This document shows, piece after piece, positions 50,958 to 58,535 of a DNA stretch of 64,000 bases. The DNA comes from Ardenticatenia bacterium (lineage in GTDB: Bacteria > Chloroflexota > Anaerolineae > 4572-78 > NAK82). Under the pieces are notes generated by a model, which worked only from the letters and a program-made list of their open reading frames with translations, had not been told where the DNA came from and made no database searches. Each line of letters begins with the position of its first letter. Position 1 is the first letter of the stretch. Location: assembly GCA_003130875.1 (NCBI GenBank), contig QEXY01000123.1:1-64000 (forward strand). Direction: 5' to 3'. A program made the position numbers and the translations under genes.

Positions 50958-53417
50958 CTATTGCCAGTTGGTCAAGGGACCCTGTCTGCCAAAGTTGTTG
51001 GCGATGAGCACCACGTCCAGGATGTTCACCACACCGTCGCGGTTCAGGTCCGCCTGCTCATTGGTCGAGTCCATCGCGGCCGCGACGATGGCCAGGTCAA
51101 ATACGTTGATCACATCATCCTGGTTGAGGTCACCGGCCAGCAGAGTGATCGTGCCGACACTGTTGGCACTGATATCTCCTGTGGTGGCAGCACGAGCAGC
51201 GGCAGTTCCAGGTGCTGCCAGACCACTCAGGAAGCCAGGCATGCGCACCGTGATCGGCTCGGTGCCGGCGACGGCGAACTGGCCACTGGCGTTGGTCACC
51301 GTCTGAGCCCCGCTGGCGCTGGTCACCACGACCCCACTATGATCACTGCGTCCCTGCAGGATGACCGTGCCGGAGATGCAATCGGGGGTGATCTCCGCAC
51401 TGCCGTTGCGCACGCCGACCGCGACCGGTGTGCCGCCGTCTGGCGTGACCTCAGCACGCGCCAACGTCACCGCCGAAACGCCGGGCCGTTGCGGTCGCCA
51501 GTCAATGATGATCAACCCCTGGTTGCCCTCGATGAGCTGACCGCCGATCATCTCACCTTCAAAGAAGATACGTCCACTTTCCGTGTCCACTTCGTTGCGT
51601 CGAACAGCGGCCGGATTCGCCTGGAAGACTCCATCCAAGCGCACCTGCACGCCCCATACATACGGATCCGCATCGACCACCTGGATCACTTGCGGGTCAT
51701 AGGTGATTTCAAGTGCCACGCTGCGCACGCGGGTGGCGTTGCGGATCGAAACAGCCGTCTGCGCTACGTGGGTGCACCACGAGGTGCTCAGTCGCTCCGG
51801 CTCGACCACCATGGTTGTCCCGCTAGGAGAGACGCCGCCCACGGAGACACTGGCGCTTGCGCTGCACGGCGCAAAACGTCCTCCGGTTGGATCGGTGGCC
51901 GTGATGTCAAAGCGATAGACCCCGGCCACATCGGTGTTTTGGTACACGCCTTGATAGTAGCCGGTGAGGTCGTTCATCGGGAGTGGCGCTGCGCCTGCTG
52001 CTGCCGTGGTCGGCTTGGTGACAATCGCTGCCACCGCAGCGCCTGTGACGGGATTGCCTGCCTGATCCAACACCCTTGCCGTCACGTAAATGGTGTCACC
52101 CAGGGCATATTGCGGCTTGTCGAACACGACGTCGGCAATACGGCACGCTGCCTGAGCGCAAGCGGCACGCTGCGCAACCTGCTCGCGCAGCCAGGGCAGC
52201 ATCCCATACAGATAGTCGCCGGGTGAGAAGGTGGCTGTCACATCCCGACCGCCCGCAATGGTGGGAACAATGCCTGCGCCATCGTATTGCGTGGCTGCGC
52301 GTGGATCAAGCCCTTTCTGTCCCACTTTCCAGGCACTCAGTTGGATGCCGGCCTCGAGCATTGCAGGGCTGGGTTGGGCATCCATGAGTCCCAGGTAACC
52401 GCAGTTGCCGTAGCAGCCGATAAAGCCGATCGCCATTGAGCCACGGTTGAAGTTGTCGTGGATGCCCACCACATCGTCACCACCGGCACGTCCCTCGTAG
52501 ATGACCCCATTGGGATCGATGAGATAGTTATAGCCGATGTCACCCCACCACAGCGTGTTCGCATGGTAGTTCCAGATCGAGCGCACCACCTGAGCCCAGT
52601 TCTGAGGATTGTTGGGGGTTGCGGTATGGTGGATAATAATGTGCGTCACCGATTGATACTCAGGTGGCCGACGTGGGCTGAACGGACCGTCGGGGCAGCC
52701 CCACATCGTGCGCGACACCACAGGGGGCTTGGGCACCGGACAGACGCCCGCTTGAGGCGCTTCGGCAGATCCCATCTGACTGGCAATGGCGGCGTCGCTC
52801 GGACCGCTTTGGGTATCGCTGAACGTCAACGTGACGCTGCGCAACAGCGGTGACGCACCGTCGGACGCCGCCTGCATCGTCACGCGAAATTGGATGCTGA
52901 CTTGACCGCCGCCCACCCAGATCAGGCTGCCGCCATACTGGTTATCGCGCACCGGGTAGTACGCCACCGGATTCTCCACCCAGTTGCTCCAATTGCTGCC
53001 ATCCTGACTGAGGCGCGTTTCCATCTTGAGCACGCTACCTGCCGGGACTTCCGCGCTCCAGATGGGCACGATATCCGACACCGAGGCCAGCGGAGCGTTG
53101 ATCACTCCCGAAGTGAAAACCCCACTCGACTGACCCGCTGCCAACGCGATGCCACCTGCCGTGAGCACCACGCCTTCCAGATTGCCCGAAGCGGCTAGAA
53201 AATCGGCCGTCATCTGAGCTTCCTGGGACTGAATGGTGGAGCTGCCGTCCGCTGCCGCGTACACGGCCGATTGGAAGGTGGGCTGACCTCCCTGTGCCCG
53301 TGCGATCAGAGGCAACCCGCTCAGCAATAACAGTCCGATGCTGAACAATCTGAGGAGACACCGCCAGGGATAAATGCTGAGGAGACACCGCCAGGGATAA
53401 ATGGTGTTTCGTTTCAT
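50958..53417 (-). CDS. PGRP-domain protein with cohesin, regulatory-like and dockerin modules; zinc ligands altered
   Basis: ATG 53417 is used (AAGGAGG six bases upstream); ATG 53420 is adjacent. The 819-residue protein has a signal peptide (LFSIGLLLLSGLPLIARAQ), a beta region, and a PGRP/amidase_2 domain (about 240-410) with IIIHHTATP, GYNYLIDPNGVIYEGRAGGD and VVGIHDNF. Where active enzymes have GHRD...TxCPGD, this one has GGRDVTATFSPGD, so two zinc ligands (His and Cys) are replaced. A cohesin-like domain (about 525-680), a carboxypeptidase-regulatory-like module (about 690-745) and a dockerin (DLNQDDVINVFD, DLNRDGVVNILD) follow. It is probably a wall-binding scaffold rather than an enzyme. 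Confidence 0.85.
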   Translation of the reverse strand: MKRNTIYPWRCLLSIYPWRCLLRLFSIGLLLLSGLPLIARAQGGQPTFQSAVYAAADGSSTIQSQEAQMTADFLAASGNLEGVVLTAGGIALAAGQSSGVFTSGVINAPLASVSDIVPIWSAEVPAGSVLKMETRLSQDGSNWSNWVENPVAYYPVRDNQYGGSLIWVGGGQVSIQFRVTMQAASDGASPLLRSVTLTFSDTQSGPSDAAIASQMGSAEAPQAGVCPVPKPPVVSRTMWGCPDGPFSPRRPPEYQSVTHIIIHHTATPNNPQNWAQVVRSIWNYHANTLWWGDIGYNYLIDPNGVIYEGRAGGDDVVGIHDNFNRGSMAIGFIGCYGNCGYLGLMDAQPSPAMLEAGIQLSAWKVGQKGLDPRAATQYDGAGIVPTIAGGRDVTATFSPGDYLYGMLPWLREQVAQRAACAQAACRIADVVFDKPQYALGDTIYVTARVLDQAGNPVTGAAVAAIVTKPTTAAAGAAPLPMNDLTGYYQGVYQNTDVAGVYRFDITATDPTGGRFAPCSASASVSVGGVSPSGTTMVVEPERLSTSWCTHVAQTAVSIRNATRVRSVALEITYDPQVIQVVDADPYVWGVQVRLDGVFQANPAAVRRNEVDTESGRIFFEGEMIGGQLIEGNQGLIIIDWRPQRPGVSAVTLARAEVTPDGGTPVAVGVRNGSAEITPDCISGTVILQGRSDHSGVVVTSASGAQTVTNASGQFAVAGTEPITVRMPGFLSGLAAPGTAAARAATTGDISANSVGTITLLAGDLNQDDVINVFDLAIVAAAMDSTNEQADLNRDGVVNILDVVLIANNFGRQGPLTNWQ
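53351..53404. repeat. 27-base tandem duplication inside the PGRP signal peptide
   Basis: Two copies of a 27-base unit lie at 53351-53377 and 53378-53404, differing at the last base. They encode a repeated nine-residue stretch (IYPWRCLLS/IYPWRCLLR) at the start of the PGRP protein. The frame is kept. Confidence 0.9.
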
Positions 53418-53581
53418 CATGACCTCCTTAATCCGATTTCGAACAGCAACCGGAACGCCACAGGCAGCACGCATTACTGCTTCCATCTTACGATAGTGCT
53501 GGGGTGTGCTCAAGAGAGTTACTGCGGAACTCTTTCCCGTGACAACTATGGCGCCCGGATACGTGTTAATGCGGAACAAAG

Positions 53582-53611
53582 AAGGGCCAGCTCAAGTCAG
53601 TGCTGGCCCTT
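53582..53611 (-). terminator. Terminator after the cohesin-dockerin gene
   Basis: AAGGGCCAGC (53582-53591) pairs with GCTGGCCCTT (53602-53611), loop of ten bases. On the minus strand it lies 22 bases after the stop at 53634 and is followed by CTTTGTT. Its core equals the hairpin at 19960-19979. Confidence 0.75.
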
Positions 53612-53633
53612 CTGGATCAGCGGTGCATCAGGG

Positions 53634-54872
53634 TCACGGCACCGGGCCGAAGGGGCGTGGGCCGGTCAGGCCATAGTTCTTAGCGATGAGCGCCAGGTCA
53701 GCGATGGTCACTACACCATCGGCGTTGAAGTCCATCATCTCCAGCGCGGTGCTGGTGCCCACCGGTGCACCCAAACTGCCCGCAGCCACCGTCAGGTCGA
53801 AGATGTTGATTGCGTTGTCGCCCGTCACATCGCCGGCTAGCAAGGTCACCAGGCCCAGGTCGGTGCCAGGCAGCACGTTGGTGGCGCGTGCGCTCAGGTA
53901 GCCCGGCCGGCTGACTGTCACGGTTGGATAGGCAGCAGCAAAGGGGATGCTGACCACACCGGCCGAGTCGGCCACGTCCACGAACACGCCCGCCACCACT
54001 GACACGTCGGTGACAAAGCCGGGGGTGGGGAAGTTGTTGTTGGGATCGTCGTCACCGGGTACCTTACCACCTTCCAGAGCAACCTGGAACTGCAGGCCAG
54101 CAGTCGTGGGGCTGCCCACTATCAGGTTGGCCACCGGCGCCTGGTTGGCGACTAAAAGCGGTGTCGGCACCGGCTTGCAGTACACATTGGGCGCAGGTAA
54201 AGTATCCGGCAAGCAGGGCCAGATGGAGCTGCCGCTCTTGTTCGCCAAGCTCAGGATGGGGAAGGTGACGATCGAGGTATCACCTGCCGCCACGGGCTGC
54301 ACTTGCCAATAAATGCGGATCAGCGAACCGGTGCCACCCAGCGGCACTTTGGGGGTGGACCAGTTGTACACCGTGATGTAAATATAGCTGCGCCAGCAGA
54401 CACCGGTCGCGGTGCCACAACCGCCCGGCGCCGGAATGCCAGGTTCATTCACCGGATCGAGTGGGGCTGCATAACCCCCGATCTTGGACTTGTCAATGGT
54501 GTAATCCACCCCTGGTGTCAACCCGTCGAACAGCGAACCGGGGCGGATATCTTTGATGCGGACCACGTCCTTATTGTAATCGATCGCAATCTGCACCGAA
54601 GCCAGATTGTCCACATCGGCCACTGTCAGCTCGGTAGCCGCGACACCACCGGAAGGTACTGTTTGGGCTACTCCCACTGGACAGATCGGGCCGACCGCAG
54701 CGTTGCTATTGCTGTTGGGGTTAAGGCAGAAACCGGCGTGGACCGTCTGGGCGGCTTCGACCTGCCCCTCTCCTTCGGGTTGCTGGGCCGCCGCGGGCGT
54801 GATCATCATCGCGATCAGCATCAAAACGAGCCCTAGCGCTCCTATGCGTTTGCACCAAGTAGCTGCTCTCAT
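53634..54872 (-). CDS. Secreted cohesin-dockerin protein
   Basis: ATG 54872 follows AAGGAGGAAGGAC and matches the promoter at 55007-55035. The 412-residue product has a signal peptide (LGLVLMLIAMMITPAAAQQ), a cohesin-like domain (about 70-255) with SVQIAIDYNKDVVRI and VQPVAAGDTSIVTFPILSL, a short carboxypeptidase-regulatory-like stretch (SRPGYLSARA) and a dockerin (about 344-404) with GDVTGDNAINIFD and DFNADGVVTIAD, both calcium loops having the key acids. Having cohesin and dockerin on one chain allows self- or cross-assembly outside the cell. It lies just upstream of the PGRP-cohesin-dockerin gene on the same strand. Confidence 0.85.
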   Translation of the reverse strand: MRAATWCKRIGALGLVLMLIAMMITPAAAQQPEGEGQVEAAQTVHAGFCLNPNSNSNAAVGPICPVGVAQTVPSGGVAATELTVADVDNLASVQIAIDYNKDVVRIKDIRPGSLFDGLTPGVDYTIDKSKIGGYAAPLDPVNEPGIPAPGGCGTATGVCWRSYIYITVYNWSTPKVPLGGTGSLIRIYWQVQPVAAGDTSIVTFPILSLANKSGSSIWPCLPDTLPAPNVYCKPVPTPLLVANQAPVANLIVGSPTTAGLQFQVALEGGKVPGDDDPNNNFPTPGFVTDVSVVAGVFVDVADSAGVVSIPFAAAYPTVTVSRPGYLSARATNVLPGTDLGLVTLLAGDVTGDNAINIFDLTVAAGSLGAPVGTSTALEMMDFNADGVVTIADLALIAKNYGLTGPRPFGPVP

Positions 54873-54975
54873 GTCCTTCCTCCTTAGATCAATCAAGAAA
54901 CTTTCACTCCTCCTCAGCGAGTCGCCGGGAGTCCTGCTGTGCGTACCTGTTGGCGTCCTCATTGCCCAGTTTGTG

Positions 54976-54989
54976 CCGACCAAGGTCGG
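54976..54989. promoter_or_regulatory. Palindromic operator candidate in the cohesin gene leader
   Basis: CCGACCAAGGTCGG (54976-54989) is a 14-base inverted repeat with a two-base centre. It lies downstream of the minus-strand promoter, in the leader, where a repressor or RNA hairpin could act. Confidence 0.35.
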
Positions 54990-55006
54990 TCTCACTATCT
55001 ACAGGG

Positions 55007-55035
55007 ATTGTAGCAAGATTACCCCGGCGTTACAA
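55007..55035 (-). promoter_or_regulatory. Promoter of the cohesin-dockerin gene
   Basis: On the minus strand TTGTAA (55035-55030) and TACAAT (55012-55007) are separated by 17 bases. The leader to ATG 54872 would be about 130 bases. Confidence 0.65.
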
Positions 55036-55106
55036 CGGTAACAGCCCGCAAACGCGGTTAGGTGTTATCACGGAACAGGGTGGGAGCTGTCGATCAAGGC
55101 GAACTT

Positions 55107-55134
55107 TTGTCTTCACGCCTTGGGCGGTTATAAT
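55107..55134 (+). promoter_or_regulatory. Promoter of the ParB-Usp gene
   Basis: TTGTCT (55107-55112) and TATAAT (55129-55134) are separated by 16 bases. A strong AGGAGGTG ribosome site follows at 55154-55161. The promoter is divergent from that of the cohesin gene. Confidence 0.65.
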
Positions 55135-55169
55135 TTTAAAGCCTAAAAATCACAGGAGGTGAAAACTCT

Positions 55170-56921
55170 TTGGAGAATCCCATCACTTATCAGACATTTT
55201 CGGCGCAGGCGATGGAGGACTTTCATCGTGCCCGTCGCCGTGCTGTGCTTGAACGCATTCTGGCCACTCTGTCCGGTCGTTCGGCCGATTTACTATCCTA
55301 TGAAGATGTGTTGAAGAAGCTGAAGGAGAAAGGGCGCGCTTCGCGCGGACTCAAGGACATCCCTCTGGATGCCATCGTGGGCAGCGTCGGGCGTTACCAG
55401 GATTTCACGCGTACCTTCCTGCCTCGTCGCGATGAGGATATCCATCGCTGGACACGTGTTCAGATGGCGATGAACAGCATGACTGGCGTGCCACCCATCG
55501 AGGTTTACCAGATCGGCGATGCGTATTTCGTATTGGACGGCAACCATCGCGTCTCGGTGGCGCGCCAGATGGGTGCCACCCATATCCAGGCCTACGTAAC
55601 TGAGATCAAAACCAAAGTGCCGCTCACGCCGGATGTGACACCAGATGAGCTGATCCTGAAAGCAGAATATGCCGAGTTCCTTGAAAAGACCAAACTGGAC
55701 GAGCTGCGTCCGGGTTGCGACCTTACTGTAACCGTGCCGGGTCAGTATCGCGTGCTGCTAGAGCACATTGATGTGCACCGTTACTTCATGGGGTTGGAAC
55801 AACGGCGTGAAATCCCTTATCACGAGGCGGTCACGCACTGGTACGACACGGTCTACATGCCGGTGGTGGAGGAAATTCGCGAACATGGCATCCTGCGTGA
55901 CTTTCCGGGCCGCACCGAAGCCGACCTCTACATATGGATTATGGAACATCGCGCCGCGTTGCAGGAGGAGATGGGATGGAATGCCATCCCCTATGACGCT
56001 GCCGCGATGGATCTGGCGGAGCGGCGCAGTCCCACGGCGCGTCGATTAGTCAGCCGCATTGGGGGCAAATTGTTGGAAGCAGTCGTCCCAGATGAGCTGG
56101 CAGATGGGCCTGCGCCGGGACAGTGGCGCACGCAGCGTCAGGCCGATCAGTGGGAACGTCCGCTGTTCGGTCACGTGTTGGTGCCGGTCAGCGGTGAGGT
56201 AAACGGTTGGGTGGCGCTCGACCAGGCTGCCGTCGTCGCACGCCGCGAGGGATCTCGGCTGCTGGGGTTGCATGCCGTGCCAACTACCGAGGAACGCGAT
56301 GGAGAACGTGCGCGCCGGGTGCAAGAAGAGTTCAACCGTCGCTGCCATGAGGCGGGAGTCCAGGGCGAACTGGCCATAGCGGTCGGCAGCGTGTCGCAAG
56401 TGATCTGTGGACGTGCCCGTTGGTGTGACCTGGTCGTGGCCAACCTGGCGCATCCACCCACGCCCCAGCCCGTGGCACGACTGCGCTCGGGATTCCGCAC
56501 GTTGATCCGTCGCTGCCCCATCCCTATCCTGGCGGTGCCCCACCATGCCACACCGCTCACGCGCGGATTGCTGGCCTATGATGGCAGTCCCAAGGGTCGT
56601 GAGGCGCTCTTCATGGCCACCTACCTGGCCAGCCGCTGGAATCTGGCGTTGACCGTGTTAACCGTGCTGGAGGATGAGCGCGCCACGCCTGAAACGCTTG
56701 AGGAGGCGCGACAATATCTGGACACCCACGGGGTTCATGCTGCCTATGAGACCCGCTCCGGCGATGTCGGTGAAGCCATCCTCGAAGTGGCTGAAGCACG
56801 CCAGAGTGAGGTGATCGTGATGGGAGGATACGGGTTCAGCCCTGTCCTGGAACTGATGTTGGGCAGCTCGGTCGACCGCGTGCTAAACGAGGCGCAGGTG
56901 CCCATCCTCCTCTGCCGTTAA
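55170..56921 (+). CDS. ParB-like domain fused to two universal stress protein domains
   Basis: The 583-residue protein starts at TTG 55170, eight bases after AGGAGGTG. The N-terminal third has a ParB/sulfiredoxin-like nucleotide-binding segment: IPLDAIVGSVGR, then FVLDGNHRVSVARQMGATHI near 115-135. A helical linker (about 180-320) follows. The C-terminal half has two UspA domains (about 335-450 and 460-583): GHVLVPVSGEV, PIPILAVPHH, then GLLAYDGSPKGREALFMATY, and VIVMGGYGF near the end with GSSVDRVL, the ATP-binding Usp pattern. A role in stress signalling is inferred; the combination may couple a ParB-type CTPase or phosphate site to Usp ligand sensing. Confidence 0.82.
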   Translation: MENPITYQTFSAQAMEDFHRARRRAVLERILATLSGRSADLLSYEDVLKKLKEKGRASRGLKDIPLDAIVGSVGRYQDFTRTFLPRRDEDIHRWTRVQMAMNSMTGVPPIEVYQIGDAYFVLDGNHRVSVARQMGATHIQAYVTEIKTKVPLTPDVTPDELILKAEYAEFLEKTKLDELRPGCDLTVTVPGQYRVLLEHIDVHRYFMGLEQRREIPYHEAVTHWYDTVYMPVVEEIREHGILRDFPGRTEADLYIWIMEHRAALQEEMGWNAIPYDAAAMDLAERRSPTARRLVSRIGGKLLEAVVPDELADGPAPGQWRTQRQADQWERPLFGHVLVPVSGEVNGWVALDQAAVVARREGSRLLGLHAVPTTEERDGERARRVQEEFNRRCHEAGVQGELAIAVGSVSQVICGRARWCDLVVANLAHPPTPQPVARLRSGFRTLIRRCPIPILAVPHHATPLTRGLLAYDGSPKGREALFMATYLASRWNLALTVLTVLEDERATPETLEEARQYLDTHGVHAAYETRSGDVGEAILEVAEARQSEVIVMGGYGFSPVLELMLGSSVDRVLNEAQVPILLCR

Positions 56922-57008
56922 GGTCGCGTTCTTGAGTGTGCCTGCGGCCTCCTGAGAGGGGCCGAGATGCTCCGTCGGCAAGACGCCGCTGGACGTTGTG
57001 GCATCGTG

Positions 57009-58535
57009 CTATGTCGTGCCCGCATAAGATGGGGCGCGTCCGTAAATCTCGGTCATGTCTGCCAGGCGACGGACGGGCTCTTCCCGGGTGAATGCATCAG
57101 GTGGGCAGCGCCATGCCCAGTTGCCGCTGTCGCGTCCAGGATAGTTCATGCGCGCATCCGAGTCGAGCCCCAGGATGTCCTGCATTGGGATGATGGCCAT
57201 GTCGGCCACCGAGCTCAATGCCAGGCGGATAAAATCCCAGTGGAACTCCTTGCCATCGCTGCCCGTGTAGCGCAGGGCAAGTGCGCGCTCACCGGGCAGT
57301 GCGGAACGTTTGAACCATCCCAGCGTGGTGTCGTTGTCGTGGGTGCCGGTGTAGACGACACAATTGCGCGGATAGCGGTAGGGTGGATCCATGTGCTCGA
57401 GGCGACCGCCGCCAAAGGCGAACTGTAACACTTTCATGCCGGGCAGCTCAAACTGTTCGCGTAACGCTACCACCTCCGGGGTGATCACCCCCAGGTCCTC
57501 GGCGATGATAGGCAGGTGCGACACTTGGAGCGCTGAGCGAATGGCATAGAACAATTCGGCGCCAGGGCCTTTCACCCAACGACCTGGAATGGCCGTTTTC
57601 TCACCCGCTGGCACCTCCCAATAAGCCTCAAAGCCACGGAAGTGATCGAGGCGGACGCGGTCCACCATGGTCAGGGTGGCGCGCACTCGGGCGATCCACC
57701 AGGCGTAGCCCTGCTCCCGCAACACTTCCCAGCGATAGATGGGATTACCCCACAGCTGCCCGGTGGCGCTGAAATAGTCGGGCGGCACGCCAGCGACCAC
57801 AGTGGGCATGCCCTGTTCATCCAGCTGAAAGAGCTCGGGATGCGTCCAGACATCGGCGCTGTCATGGGCGACGAAGATGGGCAGATCGCCCACAATGAGA
57901 ATGCCACGTCGGTTTGCCGCCTGCTTGAGCACCTGCCACTGACGGAAGAACATAAACTGGAGATATTTATGGAAAGCGCACTCCTCGCTGAGCTTGTACC
58001 GCCAGCTTTCCAGTGCCTCGGGGCGTCTGGTAATGAGCTCCGTTTCCCAGGCATACCAAGGGGCGCCACCATGGGCGTCCTTTAGTGCCATAAAGAGAGC
58101 GAAATCCTCCAGCCAATCAGCATGCTCCTGACAGAAGTGCTCGAATTCGGTATGCAATGTCGCACTGCCCATCGCGCTGAATCGGGCAAATGACTTGCGC
58201 AACACCTGCCTCTTGAAGGGTATAAGCGCCCCGTAGTCCACGCGTTCGTGTGGAAATGGGGGCATTCCTGTAAGATCAGCAGGGAAGAGCAGCCCCTCCT
58301 CCAGCAATCGATCACAACTGATGAGCAGGGGATTGCCGGCAAATGACGAAAGCACCTGGTATGGGGAGTCACCATAGCCGGTTGGGCCCAACGGAAGCAC
58401 TTGCCAGATGCTCTGCTTGCTTTGGTTTAGGAAGTCGAGGAATGTGTAAGCGCCTGGCCCCAGGTCACCGCACCCGAAGCGGCCCGGCAGGGAAGTGGGA
58501 TGGAGCAGCACACCACTGGCACGTTTGAACTCCAT
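57009..58535 (-). CDS. malQ: 4-alpha-glucanotransferase (GH77)
   Basis: ATG 58535 has GAGGTG four bases upstream. The 508-residue protein begins RASGVLLHPTSLPGRFGCGD, the MalQ hallmark, and carries GDLPIFVAHDSADVWTHPEL, RLDHFRGFEAYWEVPAGEKT (nucleophile Asp), IIAEDLGVITPEV (acid/base Glu) and YTGTHDNDTTLGW. It transfers alpha-1,4-glucan segments in maltodextrin or glycogen metabolism. No other glycogen gene is seen nearby. Its first 71 bases overlap the 3-prime end of the upstream membrane-protein gene in a different frame. Confidence 0.95.
   Translation of the reverse strand: MEFKRASGVLLHPTSLPGRFGCGDLGPGAYTFLDFLNQSKQSIWQVLPLGPTGYGDSPYQVLSSFAGNPLLISCDRLLEEGLLFPADLTGMPPFPHERVDYGALIPFKRQVLRKSFARFSAMGSATLHTEFEHFCQEHADWLEDFALFMALKDAHGGAPWYAWETELITRRPEALESWRYKLSEECAFHKYLQFMFFRQWQVLKQAANRRGILIVGDLPIFVAHDSADVWTHPELFQLDEQGMPTVVAGVPPDYFSATGQLWGNPIYRWEVLREQGYAWWIARVRATLTMVDRVRLDHFRGFEAYWEVPAGEKTAIPGRWVKGPGAELFYAIRSALQVSHLPIIAEDLGVITPEVVALREQFELPGMKVLQFAFGGGRLEHMDPPYRYPRNCVVYTGTHDNDTTLGWFKRSALPGERALALRYTGSDGKEFHWDFIRLALSSVADMAIIPMQDILGLDSDARMNYPGRDSGNWAWRCPPDAFTREEPVRRLADMTEIYGRAPSYAGTT

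Noticed and set aside
50778..52226. 482-codon plus-strand open frame opposite the PGRP gene
   Set aside because: It mirrors cohesin and dockerin coding sequence on the other strand and has low-complexity shadow composition.
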